A stretch of DNA of 64,000 nt from assembly GCA_036898135.1 (NCBI GenBank), contig CM072523.1:39616376-39680375 (forward strand), written 5' to 3'. Under the pieces are notes generated by a model. The model did no database searches. It worked only from the letters and a program-made list of their open reading frames with translations, and was not told the DNA's origin. The position numbers were made by a program, and so were the translations under genes. Source of the DNA: Oncomelania hupensis (Eukaryota > Mollusca > Gastropoda > Littorinimorpha > Pomatiopsidae). Each line of letters opens with the position of its first letter. The first letter of the stretch is position 1. Below are positions 1 through 11,668 of the stretch, in pieces.

Positions 1-1524
1 CCGCAAAGGTCACCCGAGAATCTCCGTCAGAAGCAGCTCGAGGACCCTGGAATCCAGCCGGTGTTGGCAGCCTGGCCCAACAAGCCTCCACCTGGGGACA
101 GCCGTCCACTGCGACTGCTACTCAAGCAACATCCACGACTGACCTGCAAAGATGGTGTGCTGTATCGCCAGGTGACAGATCCAATCCAGGGCAGATGGGA
201 CCAACTGGTGCTACCAAGTTCATTGCGGCCAGATGTCCTTGCAGCAATCCACAACAAGATGGGACATCAGGGTTTCGAGCGCACCATGACACTCCTGCGA
301 CCAAGAGTCTACTGGCCTGACATGCACAGCGATGTCAAGCAGTATGTGGCCAACTGCAACACCTGCATCATCAGTCGACGTCCTGTACCACTCAAGACCA
401 CGTCGACTCCTGTCCTGGCCAGCCGCCCTCTGCAGATATTGGCCATCGACTTTACCAGACTGGAGCCTGCAACCGACGGCCGAGAGAACGTTCTCATCCT
501 TACGGACGTTTTCTCCAAGTTCACACAGGCTGTTCCAACTCGAAACCAGGAAGCACAGACGGTGGCCAAAGTTCTAGTCAGCGACTGGTTCCAGAAATAC
601 GGCGTGCCAGAAAGAATCCACAGCGACCAGGGTCGAGATTTCGAGTCCAAATTGGTCAAGGAGTTGTGTGCATCCTATGGCATCAGCAAATCGCACACCA
701 CTCCTTACCATCCTGAAGGAAATGGACAGTGCGAGCGTTTCAACCGTACGCTCCATGACCTGCTGCGCACCCTCCCTGCGGACCAGAAACGACGATGGCC
801 CCAGCACATTGCAGAAGTCGTCCAAGCCTACAACAACACTCCACACGCGTCCACAGGCTTCTCCCCGCACTTTCTGCTCTTCGGGCAGGAACCGCGACTG
901 CCTGTGGATGACTTGCTTGGGCGACAAGAACCTGCAGCAACTGGAGCCGTGGACTGGGTCCAACAGCATCGGCAGCGACTCCTTGATGCTCACAGGCGGG
1001 CGTACCAACAACTGGTGAGAGCAGCCGAGACCAGAACTAAACTCGCCGACCAAAGAGCAGCTGACCATCCCTTGGCCGTCGGAGACTACGTCTATACCAG
1101 GAACAGAGTGATTGGTCGGAACAAAATCCAGGACTTCTGGCGACCTGAGCTGCATCGCGTCACCGCCCGCCGGGATCCCCGCCTGCACGTCTACACCATC
1201 CAGCCAGTAGCAGGTGGGCCAGAGCGGGTGGTGAACAGAAGAGATCTCCAACCCGTGGGTCAACACTTTGATCTGCTCATCCCACCTCCTGACCCACTCG
1301 AGACCACGCCTTCCAGCGAGAGCGACGAAGGAGAGCCTGAGACCTGGATGGGGAGTTTTCCTGACTCTCTCCCTCCTACCATGGTCACCATCAACCACGA
1401 CGGGCCAGCCTCTGCATGGGAGCCAGCGCCTTTGGTGCAGGCACCCCCAGCGCAGATGGCCGCCCCAGGAAGAACTCCGATTGATCTTCGGCGTTCTGCA
1501 CGACTGGCACAACGGACAAACTAG
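1..1524 (+). pseudogene. Ty3/gypsy pol, integrase portion (5' part outside window)
   Basis: The frame is open from base 1 to the stop at 1522-1524, so this is the C-terminal part of a longer pol polyprotein; the GTG at 61 is not a true start. Numbering residues from base 1, the integrase zinc-binding HHCC motif is H84, H89, C119, C122, and the catalytic triad is D150 (in AIDF), D209 (in SDQG) and E245 (in QCERFN). An SH3-like C-terminal region follows (VGDYVYTRN onward), then a low-complexity acidic/proline tail. The enzyme inserts element cDNA into host DNA. The visible 508 codons have no stop or frameshift, so this copy looks relatively young. Reverse transcriptase must lie to the left. The Ty3/gypsy integrase call is confident; the clade is not resolved. 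Confidence 0.93.
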
Positions 1525-4093
1525 TAAAGGTAGGCCACATTTGTTTTAAATGTGTAGGCCAAGATACAGTTTTATTGTTTGCACATAGAGACGGAGACAT
1601 TTAGATATATATTTAGGATTAGAAATGAAGATTTTATTTTGCCAGTGTATATATTTAGGTTTAGGAAATGAAGTTTCATTGTGACAGTATCGAGAACAGT
1701 ATAAAATATCTAGGCTGTGCAGATATATTTGAGTAAAAGACATAGCAGAACCAAACGTTTTCACAAACTTTGTGCAAAGACAGAAGACATTTTACTTGTG
1801 TTTTAGATGTGCGTATTCATAGATTAGTGTTTGCTGTGTAACTTAAGTCTTCGTTGTTCCACGTCGTTGCGATAGTATTAATAGCAGTTGGACAAAATAG
1901 ATTTTAAAGAGATATCTGTGGAAGAGATATATAAATGACTGAAGAAACTTTGGTGCCAAGACTGAAAAGAACATTTTAGTTTAGATGAGTTATATCGATG
2001 TGTGTTATTATTGTTTTATTAGAATTATTTTTGCTTCGTTAAATTCTTTAATTAGTACAATTTAGTTTGTATAGATTTAATAAAGAATTTCTAATTGTTT
2101 TAGTTTACATATACCTTCGTGATGTCACGGTATGAGTGTCACAAGGTCGTTTATATTGTAATCAATGTGATCTTGCGTTAAACCATGTTTTATTGGTAGC
2201 AAATAAATGACGTTTGTAATAAATATTTTGCATTAGGATTTTGTTTTCATGCTGGTGCGTTTTTGAACGTTTCGTTAATATATGTAATGGATGTCTTGTT
2301 TTGATTTTAATGCACTATGTATATATGCTTTGTTATGATATTCAATGTGATGTATATTATTAATGATGCGGTAGATAATTATGTCAACGTTCATGCCTTG
2401 TTTGAAATTGAAATGATAATGTTTTGATGTGTTTCATTTTTTAATGCACATTCTTTCTGTAATTCTGATTGTTGCTCTTACATGCCATTTTCTTTTAATC
2501 TCATTCTCGTTTCAATTCTCCTCAGCTTAATTCATCCCTCTAGTCGATGTTTATTAGGATATTGCTGCACGGATATTTCATATATAGGCTTATTATGAGA
2601 GTGAAAGTTTTAAACAAAATGTTTAATGTCACCTATGTGACTGATTATGAATAGTAAGCGTGTTGAATAGTGTGTTTAAATGACATGTGATATTGTTTGG
2701 CTATGTTTTACCATGGACTTTGTTGTATGATGTTGGTTCACTGTTAAATACATAACTAACTATCTAGCAAAGGCAATGCCGGGTCCGCGATATAACTTGT
2801 TTTCGTTTTGGTCGGATTCGTACTTAAATGTACGTTTCAAAGAAATTGTTTTCTCGTTTCCAGAATCGCTCTTTCTGTTGTTCGGTTCTTATGTACGACG
2901 CGATTAATGGTAAATCCATGTCCGTTTGTCTTAAGATACGATGGTTCTCTCAGCGCGGACGCTGAGTTTTGAAAGAGTCGGGGTGAAATGTAGCCGTGCT
3001 GGCTACAAGTATTTCTGACCATACGATATGTAGGCCTAACTTTGTTCTCTGTTATGTTTAAACTAACTGTATGAAATAACTTGATATACATTTTTCAGAT
3101 CCTTTAAAGCATATAACCATTAGACGCAGCGTTAAATTCTCTATTAGAATATATAAACTTTATTTGTGATTTATGTAGCAATTTTGAATTAGAACGCGAT
3201 GTTTAGGATAGCGCGATGCATATCATGTTGATAAAGACACCGCGCTGTTGTACGCTCAGCAGCAGCTGAAGCTGTTCTGGAATTTCGCCGGCTATAACGG
3301 ACCTTCCCGCTCGCCTACAAAACATGATAAGATTATAAATTGTGTATGATGCTAGTGTAGCAAAGATTCTCCACTGTAACACCTTAGTGTGATATTTTCC
3401 GATGTCTTAGTTTATTCTCTATTAATTTATAGTAGATACTTAAATAAAATATTAGTTTTATAGGGACCTACACATTGAAAGGGAAACAGTGAGAAGCTGT
3501 CAGAAGGCTATAAAGGTAACTGTAAGTTGTTGTGTTAGATGTTTTCTAGTTTAGTTCGCTATAGTCGGAACACAAAATAGTAACCATGCCATATTGTATA
3601 TCATTGAAAAGAGGAGACGTTGTTCTTTCTTTGTCATTACTATTATTATTTATAATTGTATTAAATTGAAGAGTTATTATGAGTTTAGAGTCATGACATT
3701 CTTAGGAGCAGCAGCCAACTCCCTCTTAAATTGCGTATTATTTTTATTTTGAAGCAGATAGGTCCGACATTGTTATAACAGAAGAAAGGTTGTATTTTTG
3801 CGTTTCCGTCAATATATAATTTGCATAGTATTCGTTTGCGTTTCTAGCCTTATGCGTCAAAGTAAGTTTAGTTACTAACACAAACTTAGCCAGTGAGCCT
3901 ATATTTTGGGGCGGGTGGGAAATGCTTAAGCAGCCCGGCCGCTGCGGCTGACGGTCCCTTATAAAAGCAAAACACAAACATCGGCATGGGGAGAGGACCG
4001 GCACCAGCAGAAGATAAGGGTCGTGCCACTCGCAATGCCTTTGCTCTTAGTAGCCTATGATGTCTTCTAAATAAAACGATTCAACGGTCATCA
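1525..4093 (+). mobile_element. 3' non-coding region and probable 3' LTR of the gypsy element
   Basis: AT-rich non-coding DNA follows the pol stop. A possible LTR runs from about 2120 (TGATGTCACGG) to about 4093 (GGTCATCA), which would give TG...CA ends with the short inverted pair TGATG/CATCA. It holds a TATA box (TTATAAAAG, 3959-3967) followed about 100 bp later by AATAAA (4070-4075), the layout expected of an LTR promoter and polyadenylation region. The 5' LTR is outside the window, so the borders are tentative. No coding exon was recognised here. Confidence 0.45.
3959..3967 (+). promoter_or_regulatory. TATA box of the probable LTR promoter
   Basis: TTATAAAAG lies in a locally GC-rich context, with AATAAA at 4070-4075 downstream. 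The pairing fits a U3/R boundary of an LTR. Function is inferred from position only. Confidence 0.4.
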
Positions 4094-5349
4094 CGGACTG
4101 GCGTTGGGAAGAGAGAGAGCGAATGAATGAAATTCTTCACCATCACCCCCATCACATCATCATCTTCTCTCCAACACCACCAACACCACTACATTACTAT
4201 GATAATGCTCTCCAAGTAACTTATGCTAGCAATTCGGTACAAGGGAAGCAACTTCCTCAGAAACAGATTTTCTCTCTAGGCGTTGATCGGTCAACGCAGC
4301 CTTTTAGGATTACTCACAGGCCCAGAGCACTTTCTTGTTGGCCTCACTACAATACTCTTATAATATCCCCGGTTAATAAGTAGTAGTGATATTGAAAGTT
4401 ATAAAGATGAAAGGAGAGATTCCGAGCCTGTGGATTACTATACATGTAGCAGATGAATACTTCTATATTCCGCTAAGCATCCCTTACAAAGTTTTTTTTT
4501 TTTAAATTTTGTTGCAAAAAACATATCACAATTCTTTATTCTGTCAAGGTTGACCTGTGACGTGACGTGTTTGGTCCCGTGGTCGTTCTCCATCCCAGCT
4601 ACTCTAATGGAGCATATTTGCTACCCATAGGTTATATACTGAGCATTTAACCAGGGACAGACTCCTCTCAAAGGGGCATAGGAGAAGTTAGCAGTCTACA
4701 ATTAACTTTAGTTAGTTACTTAAATACTACGCACTTGATATGTTTATTCATTTGTTTCCCGGGAGACTATGCTTTGCTGGCTCCATCAATGACAGAACAA
4801 AGGTGTAGAATATAGATTATATTAATGGTAACAACATAAGTGAAGCAACAAAAGAAGATTTGAAGGGTTTTCTCACACTTACATTTCCAAATTAACACAT
4901 TATCTGCTTAACACTATAATCACACACTAAATGTTCACACTAAATTGCGCGACTTTTTGTCATCATTGCCTACTGGGATCAATTGTACTGGTTGTCAATG
5001 GCTATTGTTGGCAGTTCTCGCCTTTCTTTGCGTCACTCTGAAGTTTTAGCGGTGGTGGGAAACTTCTTCTGGGGAATTTCCTCAATGGAAGATTAGGAAG
5101 GAAAGATCATTCGGTCTTCTAGATGGAAGGCTACTCTTTATGCCGTTGGGAAGGCCTCTTCTTCCAGTGGTCAACTGCGGTTGCGAGTTGTATTTCTCTA
5201 CACTCCATCCAAGATGATTTGACAATTTCTGGGAGTTATTCACCATGGAATATTGATCTTCAGTTTTACACTAGTGTGCAGTGTCCTGAATGATCTTTCG
5301 ATGCGAATTGTGTCCTGCCATGGTCTTTGTTTGAGCGCGAGGATTTTTA
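4094..5349. other. Non-coding stretch, no feature recognised
   Basis: This stretch was read in all frames. It contains AT-rich DNA with short T runs and one short ORF (4123-4383) without family resemblance or coding character. No exon of the Na+/H+ exchanger was recognised. It is probably intron or intergenic DNA left of the first visible exon. Confidence 0.4.
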
Positions 5350-5516
5350 GAGGTTAGAGCGTATATGTGACTACTGGTCACATTATTCTGACACCAGCAA
5401 ACCAGTTGATGGCAAGGGGAAAATAATATGGTCACATGTTGGCCAATCCAGGATTCGAACCAGGGACCTTTCGATTACTAGTAAGCCGCTCTATCAACTG
5501 AGCTACCCGGCCCCAC
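5350..5516 (-). repeat. tRNA-derived SINE
   Basis: Read on the - strand the copy starts with a tRNA-like head: a box A region (GTAGCTCAGTTGATAGAGC) and a box B (GGTTCGAATCC), typical RNA polymerase III internal promoter elements. A tRNA-unrelated body follows, with GGTCACAT and CTGGTGTCAGAATAATGTG segments. The same sequence recurs at 7217-7394 and 52691-52870 and partly at 5591-5701. The tRNA-like part lacks a convincing folded anticodon arm and continues directly into the body, so it is a SINE and not a tRNA gene. Confidence 0.8.
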
Positions 5517-5590
5517 ACGCAAGGATTTTACGTAGATTTACGTCCCTGTACATATTGCATATAGGAGAACACGAGGATTTTTAAATTGTA

Positions 5591-5701
5591 GATTATAGTC
5601 ACGACACCGGAGCGTATAGGCGACTATTGGTCACATTATTCTGACACCAGCGAACCAGTTGATGGTACGGGGAAAATAATATGGTCACATGTTGGCTAAT
5701 G
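5591..5701 (-). repeat. tRNA-SINE body fragment (head missing)
   Basis: This matches the body of the SINE at 5350-5516 (GTCACATTATTCTGACACC and GTTGATGGT segments) but stops before the tRNA-like head. It therefore looks 5' truncated relative to the element. It lies about 75 bp from the fuller copy. Confidence 0.65.
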
Positions 5702-6026
5702 TACTGTATACTGTTTTTCTTCCTGGACCTAACCGGGCATATAAATAGCTGTGAATAGGTTTTTGCTATTCTATTTCTGTCTTTTTTGTCATTTGTGCAC
5801 ATAGTTGTAAATAGTCTATTTCGGTCTTTTTTTTTTGTAATTTATGTACATAGTTGTAAATAGTCTGTACCTTTACTTTTCCATCTTTGGTGTATTGTAG
5901 CAAAAGTGATGTTTTATCGAGTGCATGTATTTATATGTAATGATTATATGTAATGACTATGTAAAGCGTGGTGAGTCTGGTCATAGGCTGGAGTACCCGC
6001 TATATAAAAATCCGTTATTATTATTA

Positions 6027-6098
6027 TTAATGTGGGATTCAAACCAGTGACTTTTCTTACTATTAAGCAGCTCTATCAACTGAACTACCCAACTGGGA
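6027..6098 (-). repeat. tRNA-like SINE head fragment
   Basis: On the - strand this carries a degenerate box A (GTAGTTCAGTTGATAGAGC) and box B (GGTTTGAATCCC). No SINE body follows on the - strand; an ATT microsatellite does instead. It is a decayed or distinct member of the same SINE group. Confidence 0.55.
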
Positions 6099-6205
6099 CA
6101 GGCTTATTTAAAGAGCTTGCTAGTTTCTCCGATTGTCCAGTCCCCTATACGTTATTGTGTCCGGGGACGGTAATCTACATAACTGAATTGAACTGAACTC
6201 CGATT

Positions 6206-6256
6206 TTAGTGGGGTCGGGTAGGTCAGTTGATAGAGCAGCTTAGTAGTAGTAACCT
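6206..6256 (+). repeat. tRNA-like SINE head fragment, opposite strand
   Basis: A box A-like stretch (GGTCAGTTGATAGAGCAG) on the + strand resembles the heads of the neighbouring - strand SINEs. It breaks off at the edge of the MITE starting near 6251, and box B is missing. The MITE may have inserted into this SINE. Confidence 0.5.
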
Positions 6257-6745
6257 CTGGTATGCGACAACCTCGTTTATGCGACCAGCGACCGTGTCTT
6301 AAGCCCTTTATACGACCGTCTTAGGCAATTTAAAAGAGATATCAGTTAATTTATTGACTGGACCTTTCGTTCTTTCTCTCATTTTAGTGTACGCCTGCTT
6401 TTGTCTACTATTTCCGGTTCGCAAGTAAGGGACATTACTCGCCTACACTGGCTTGTCAAAATGGCGTCGCGCAAGAGGAAAGTTTTTCCCTGTTCAAAAT
6501 GTCTGAAGACACGACTGTTTTCTATTTTTGAAGTTGTGAATGAAAGACAAAGCTAAAAATGAAACATGTTTTACAGTTTTCTTTGTCAGAGAATACATGC
6601 TGGTGAGTGTGAAAATTATGACTACATACCCCTCCGAGCCTGACCCTCCCCCCCCCCTCACCCCTTGTTTCCGGTATAAGACCACCTCTATTATAAGACG
6701 TTTTTTTCTCAGATTTTGGACGGTCGTATACTGTATACGGTGTTA
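6251..6745 (+). mobile_element. pogo/Tigger-like non-autonomous DNA element
   Basis: The two ends form imperfect inverted repeats: the left end begins TAACCTCTGG and holds TATGCGAC and TATACGACCGTC; the right end, reverse complemented, begins TAACACCGTATAC and holds TATACGACCGTCC. TA at both borders fits a TA target duplication. Inside, at 6461, ATGGCGTCGCGCAAGAGGAA encodes MASRKRK, resembling the start of pogo-type transposases, but the frame soon breaks. It is inferred to be an internally deleted derivative. The long T-rich ORFs inside are not genes. Confidence 0.45.
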
Positions 6746-6860
6746 CGATAATTTATTAAATTTAACGGTTATATTTAACAGCACCTATACTGTAGGGAAC
6801 TGTCAGTTTCACATGTCACATGACCTGAAATTGTGTTCTAGCTGTAATTATTCCTTGCAG

Positions 6861-6936
6861 GTGTTGGCTGTGTTTTCAGAGATCGGAGTGAACGAGGATC
6901 TCTACTTCATAGTCTTCGGAGAGTCTCTGCTAAATG
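6861..6936 (+). CDS. NHE exon 1 (first visible)
   Basis: Acceptor TTCCTTGCAG and donor G|GTAATT. It starts in phase 0 with VLAVFSEIGVNEDLY and ends in FGESLLN plus one base. In NHE1 the FGES glutamate and the LLND asparagine/aspartate pair line the ion path and are needed for transport; the aspartate codon here is split with the next exon. The preceding NHE segment (the usual DPVA region) should be in an upstream exon, which was not found between 1525 and 6860. Confidence 0.9.
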
Positions 6937-7216
6937 GTAATTGTTTTTTTGTTGTTTTTTTTTAAAGGTGCCTGAGGTCTTCTTTTTTTTTGTGTGGGGT
7001 TGGGGGAGGGTGAAACTTTTACTCTAGATCGTATGATCATAGAAGAGTTTATTTATCCACATTGTTAATTAGAAAGTGCTCAGATAAGCATTAAACAAAA
7101 TAATAATAATAAATGTAAAAAAAACAAGTCACTGGAATCCTGTAGTGTTTGCTTTACTATATATCTCTGTTTGCCTCATATTGCGTCATTTCATACAACA
7201 GGCATACGTAACTCTA

Positions 7217-7394
7217 GATTATAGTCACACGACACTGAAGCTTATATGCGACTACTGGTCACATTATTCTGACACCAGCGAACCAGTTGATGGTACGTAG
7301 AAAATAATATGGTCACACGTTGGCCAATCTGGGATTCAAAGCAGATACCTTTCGATTACTAGTAAGACGCGCTACCAACTGAGCTACCTGGCCC
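7217..7394 (-). repeat. tRNA-derived SINE in NHE intron
   Basis: A copy of the same SINE as 5350-5516, in the same orientation. The - strand carries a box A (GTAGCTCAGTTGGTAGCGC) and a degenerate box B (GCTTTGAATCCC), then the body ending GTGACTATAATC. The box B mutation suggests an inactive copy. Confidence 0.75.
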
Positions 7395-7813
7395 TATACT
7401 GGGCACACGTACAATTCTCCCCCCTTTATAATCCTCAGCCAATGCGCTTGTGTAAAATTGGGGATAATAAATCCTTTTATATCTTGTATCTAAAGCAGTG
7501 TAGGTCAAGCTCCATTACTTTTGTGACCAACAACAAAATTTGTTGAATATATAAGCAAATTAATGGTCACCTCTTAGCGGGAATTAAGATTTTGTTTCCC
7601 CTCTCAATTTTGATTTAGGATCACTTTTAATTCTCACACTCGCATACATTCAAAGCATGCAACATTGTACAGTCTGTATAATGTGAATAATTGATGAAGT
7701 CAGATCTGTCACAGGAACATAATAACTTTAAACTTTTATCGAATGGAGTTATAAGGCACAAGATGGGGTGCTACTGGTGAGCGAGAGTAACAGCCAGTTT
7801 TTGTTGGGTGCAG

Positions 7814-7996
7814 ATGGGGTGACAGTTGTGTTGTACAAAGTGATGCAGGTCTACAACCGGATGGATAACGTGAACACGAGTCAAATGCTGCTGGGTGTGA
7901 TTAAGTTCATCATCGTCTGCCTGGGCGGCTTCTTGATGGGCGTGTTTGCAGGGGTAATGTCTGCTCTAATCACCAGGGTTACCAGACATGTGGGAG
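7814..7996 (+). CDS. NHE exon 2
   Basis: Acceptor TTGGGTGCAG, donor G|GTAAAT. The first two bases complete the catalytic D, giving LLND then GVTVVLYKVMQV. The middle encodes a hydrophobic helix (LGVIKFIIVCLGGFLMGVFA) and ends ALITRVTRHVG, matching NHE helices 6-7 and the following loop. The reading frame also runs upstream through the intron to 7768; that extension is not similar to NHE and was excluded. Confidence 0.93.
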
Positions 7997-8974
7997 GTAA
8001 ATTCATGTTATTTTATTTTTTTATATTTATAGGTCAAGGTCATGTCCATGTCAGAACTTTTTCATGGTCATTTGAAAGTCAAGCTTATATATTCATAGTT
8101 CCAGGATATATCACTGTCGAAACTTTTTCAAGGTCATAATGAATATGAAATGTCTGAATTGGCTCAAGATCATGTGAAAGTCCAAACAAAAGGCTCATTC
8201 ATTGCTTGAACATGTGGTGTAAAGGTAGGGAAATCGCATTTTGAATCTGAAAGAAAATCCAAGTTCTACTTTTGATTGACTGTATCCAATGTTATTATGG
8301 AAGGGAGGGAAGAACCTGAAGTACCCATGAAAAAAAACCAAAAACCAACTAGGTGACCTGAAAGTCTTCAAGATCTACCCAAGTCATACACGTTCTCCAT
8401 AGGAAACCGGCAACTAATCAGTTGCGCCAGTATATTGATGACTTACTTGTCTGGATCTTGCAGTCTAAAGATACGTTGTAGATAGATATTTCTCTTATTT
8501 GAGGATGTATACAAATCTCATAAAGGTGAAGGTGTCCTAGTAACCCTTCGGTCTTTGGGTAGGAAAGCATTTGGCTTCCTTTTCTCTAGGCCAGCTTAAT
8601 GAGGGTGGTGTGACTATCTCCTTTCCTTCCCTGCTTTAGCTTATCCGGTTCTAAACATACCTAGGCACCCATTCACATCTGAGTAGACTGGGGCATGTTG
8701 TGCGCTTGCTTCAATCTGTTTGTGTCATTCGGTGGTTGCCTTAGTACTAACCCCTCCCGACATTGCTTAACCTGAAACATTGCTAGCATCAGCCAAACTA
8801 CTACACTACTGCGCTACCCCTAAAAATTTATTATATTGGACCAAAATGGGTTTGCTGTACTTTTGTCATTAATCGACAGAAGGAGGTCGGGAGAGGGCCC
8901 TAGGAGGGGGGGGGGGATGATGTAATTAGTGCTTGCATGATGATGGTCATGGCTATGGTGTGATTTTGTGGCAG

Positions 8975-9056
8975 TGGTGCAGCCGATGGTGATATTCATG
9001 ACAGCCTACCTAGGCTTCCTGTTGTCCGAAGTCTTTGAACTGTCTGGTATAATCAG
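8975..9056 (+). CDS. NHE exon 3
   Basis: Acceptor TTTTGTGGCAG, donor AG|GTAACC. It encodes VVQPMVIFMTAYLGFLLSEV and FELSGII, matching the NHE segment that in NHE1 runs from the IEPLFVF helix to LSGIMAL. The phase joins exons 2 and 4 exactly. Confidence 0.92.
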
Positions 9057-9419
9057 GTAACCTCATTTATGCTGCAAATTAAGGAACTGCAACTCCGTAT
9101 GTGTTCCAGTGACGTTTGCTCCCCTTTACTGCATGCAGATTTAATCAGGGTTGAGCAGACGAGCCTTTTGCCACCTCAGTTTTGTTTGAATGCCACTTTT
9201 TGTATTCCAGTTAACCAACAATTAACTGGGTATGTAAGGCACCCCATTTAACTGACATTTTCGTGTACTTCGTAGTTTTAGTCTACATTACACAAATTGT
9301 AACTGTGCCCACATGACTGATACTTTTTATGTCTTGTAAACTATTAGACATTATTCTATTATGTCTAGATGTGTTTGAGGTTAGTGCCAGAGACCTACAT
9401 ACATCCAGCAGGCACTAGG

Positions 9420-9612
9420 TTCTAGTTCCCCACAGTTGTTCAGGATCACTCAGCTGCCTGGAGCTTTATTTAATTAGACGGTGAGCATCAAGCAGCAAGT
9501 TGATGCCTTTGAGCAACTTGAGTTCAGTCCTATTTTCAGCTAGCGCCTTGAGTAGCTTTGTGAGCTGGTAAAGCGCGGTGTAAGAACAATTCCTATGTAT
9601 TTTATGTATTTT
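9420..9612 (+). repeat. Old SINE copy with 'GCGC..TAAGAACAATT' 3' end
   Basis: The 3' part has AGCGCCTTGAGTAGC, GAGCTGGTAAAGCGC and GTAAGAACAATT. These recur at 17835-17990 (AGCGCCTTGAGCAGC, GCTATATAAGTAAGAAC) and, inverted, at 38339-38788. The 5' tRNA-like head is not recognisable here. It is a decayed member of a SINE family with a conserved tail. Confidence 0.6.
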
Positions 9613-9640
9613 TAGCTATTTATGTGTTGGTCTGTTGCAG

Positions 9641-9736
9641 TATAGTATCATGTGGCATTCTTCAGAGGCACTATTCGTTCGCTAACATCAACCACAAGTC
9701 AAGAACCACTGTCAAAACCTTCACCCACGTTATAGC
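9641..9736 (+). CDS. NHE exon 4
   Basis: Acceptor TCTGTTGCAG, donor GC|GTAGGT. It encodes VSCGILQRHYSFANINHKSR then TTVKTFTHVIA, the counterpart of the NHE1 ANISHKSHTTIKYF region, a conserved loop and helix start. The exon is too short and too broken by stops in its flanks to appear as a long ORF; it was found by phase and similarity. Confidence 0.92.
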
Positions 9737-10991
9737 GTAGGTAGACAAACCAGTCACACTATCATTTCATGTCTTGGTTTAAGCACAAATGCAAGCGCCA
9801 AGCCCAGCAAAAGTACTGTGAAATAAACTATATAGCTCCGTATAAATGTTCTTCTGTTTGTAAATGCTAGTTTGGTCCTACTACTTACAATATTCTGCTC
9901 AATTTCTAGTCAACCATCAGACCTTTGTTTTTAAATGTCTAGAGATGTGCTTTCAGTTAGGCAGTTAATTTTCATTTGGAAAACAGGGGTCTGAATGAAA
10001 ACGGGGTGGGTGTTGGCAATTGCGGACGGGCTGTCATTTGCTTCATATATGGGATGAATTTGAACTGAACTTCTTCATTATCGAGGACAGCCCCCGAATC
10101 AGTGAACATGATTATACAAACTTGATAGCGAATTAAAAGTACCGTGCAATGAATCTGAAACAGTGTATTGAAAAGGGCAGGTTGATCTCATAGACGCTAG
10201 TAAAAAAACTATTTCGTCATCAGTCTACTATAACATCTGAAAAGCGTAGGTGTCTGCAATAGGAGTACTTCCTAAATAGCTGTCAACATGTATTTTGACC
10301 GCTTTTCAGGGGAAGCAACTCTCATTACTCTCATTGACCTACTTTCGGTTTATGCTGTCAACATGTATTGTGTAACCGCATTTCAGGGGAAGCAACCTAC
10401 TTTCGGTTTATTTAGGGATAATGCCTATTGGGAGCTGACTGGAAATGGGAATATACCTACCCCACCTCAATTATAATTATGAATGAGTTATGGCAGTCTT
10501 ATATCCAGGCGGCAATATGTAATTTATTGTTATAGGTATTACCATTTAAAGGGACTAACTGTCATACAAATCAGAATCAACGGTCTTTTTCAAATTCACA
10601 GTGAATGTTGTCCCACTTGAAAATTTCAGATTATACCCAAACAGTATGTCTAACCTGTTTTAAAAGTCCTGTTTTATCTAAATCGACAAATTAATTTGAT
10701 TTTATGTACCTCGCAATACAATAGCATCAAGATTGAGTCTTAAAAATAGCACTGCAACAACCTGTGTATAGTACATTAAAATTGTTTATTTACAAACCAA
10801 AATAAATCGAGAAGTCGAAAAATTCAAAGCTTTGAGCAACGAGTCCCCACGAAATTCATCTTTTTTTTTTATGTAACAGTCATGCAAATTACCAGATTGT
10901 TATGAAAGACAAAAATCCTCCAGACCCTGGCTCTTTAAGACTTTTGTTTGTTCACGATGTTTCAATGTTTTGCTTTGTTTGGTGTGTGCAG
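9737..10991 (+). other. NHE intron 4, no further gene
   Basis: AT-rich intron. The only structure seen is a short imperfect direct repeat: GCTGTCAACATGTATT...TTTCAGGGGAAGCAAC occurs at about 10280-10318 and again at about 10352-10396. Nothing coding was recognised. Confidence 0.5.
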
Positions 10992-11113
10992 GTCCATCAG
11001 TGAAATCATGATCTTCATGTTTCTGGGCTTGGAGCTGGTCAGCACCAACCATGTCTGGCATGCCGGGTTTGCCCTCTACACCACTCTTCTGTGTTTGATT
11101 TATCGCTTCATCA
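10992..11113 (+). CDS. NHE exon 5
   Basis: Acceptor GGTGTGTGCAG, donor A|GTCAGT. It encodes SISEIMIFMFLGLELVSTNH, matching the very conserved SSxETxIFxFLG helix of NHEs, then HAGFALYTTLLCLIYRFI, another membrane helix. The joint with exon 4 restores an alanine codon. Confidence 0.93.
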
Positions 11114-11246
11114 GTCAGTGCCGCATACTCATTTCATTTAACATCAATGTTCCAACTTTGCAATATTCATTTTTGGAGTGTGCCTTGCGCCAAAGGGCCT
11201 ATCAAAAACTGAGCATGCATTTTGGACTATTTAGGACTCATTTTGC

Positions 11247-11668
11247 ACAGGGGTGGCCTCGTGGCGCAGTGGATTAGTCACTGGTTTCCTATGCCGAAAG
11301 TCGCTGGTTCGATTCTCGCAAGGGGTGAACGCGTGTGACTTAGGTACGAGACTATTGAGGTCACCGAGGGTTTTCTCCGGGCACTCTGATTTCCTCCCTC
11401 CCTCCAATAATGGTACTGGACACAGTCAATATAAAAATTTCAAAAAAAAAATAAAAATTCGATTTTCTTTCCGTCTCTCAATAGCGATTTCCCTGCCTTT
11501 ACACCACCTGTTCGAGTGATGGATGTGTGTTTGTTTGTGTGTTTGTGTGAGCGTGGATGAGACAGGTGAGCGTGTATGTTGGTACAGATCGCCGTGCTTT
11601 GAGCCTGATTGATTTGGGGAAAGGCGCGTATATAGCATCCAGCATTATTATTATTATGATTATTTGCT
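11247..11668 (+). repeat. tRNA-derived SINE, second family
   Basis: The head carries a box A-like GTGGCGCAGTGGATTAGTC and a box B-like GGTTCGATTCTCG, the Pol III promoter layout. A body with a GTTTTCTCCGGGCACTC segment follows, then a GT-rich stretch and the tail GGCGCGTATATAGCATCC, ending in an ATT microsatellite. It lies in intron 5, 134 bases after exon 5. It differs from the 5350-type SINE in head and body. Confidence 0.75.

Noticed and set aside
574..1512. Long antisense ORF opposite the gypsy integrase
   Set aside because: It is a shadow of the + strand pol frame with no known domain.
3230..3320. GC-richer patch looked at as a possible NHE 5' exon
   Set aside because: The translations do not resemble the NHE segment expected before VLAVF, and no suitable splice sites in phase were seen; it lies inside the probable LTR.
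5440..5516. Genuine tRNA gene on the - strand
   Set aside because: Box A and B are present, but the sequence continues into a body shared by other copies and several copies have mutated boxes; it is a SINE head.
7768..7813. Extension of the NHE exon 2 frame upstream to a start-like codon
   Set aside because: The 15 extra codons have no similarity to NHE, and a good acceptor (TTGGGTGCAG) plus phase match with exon 1 set the border at 7814.
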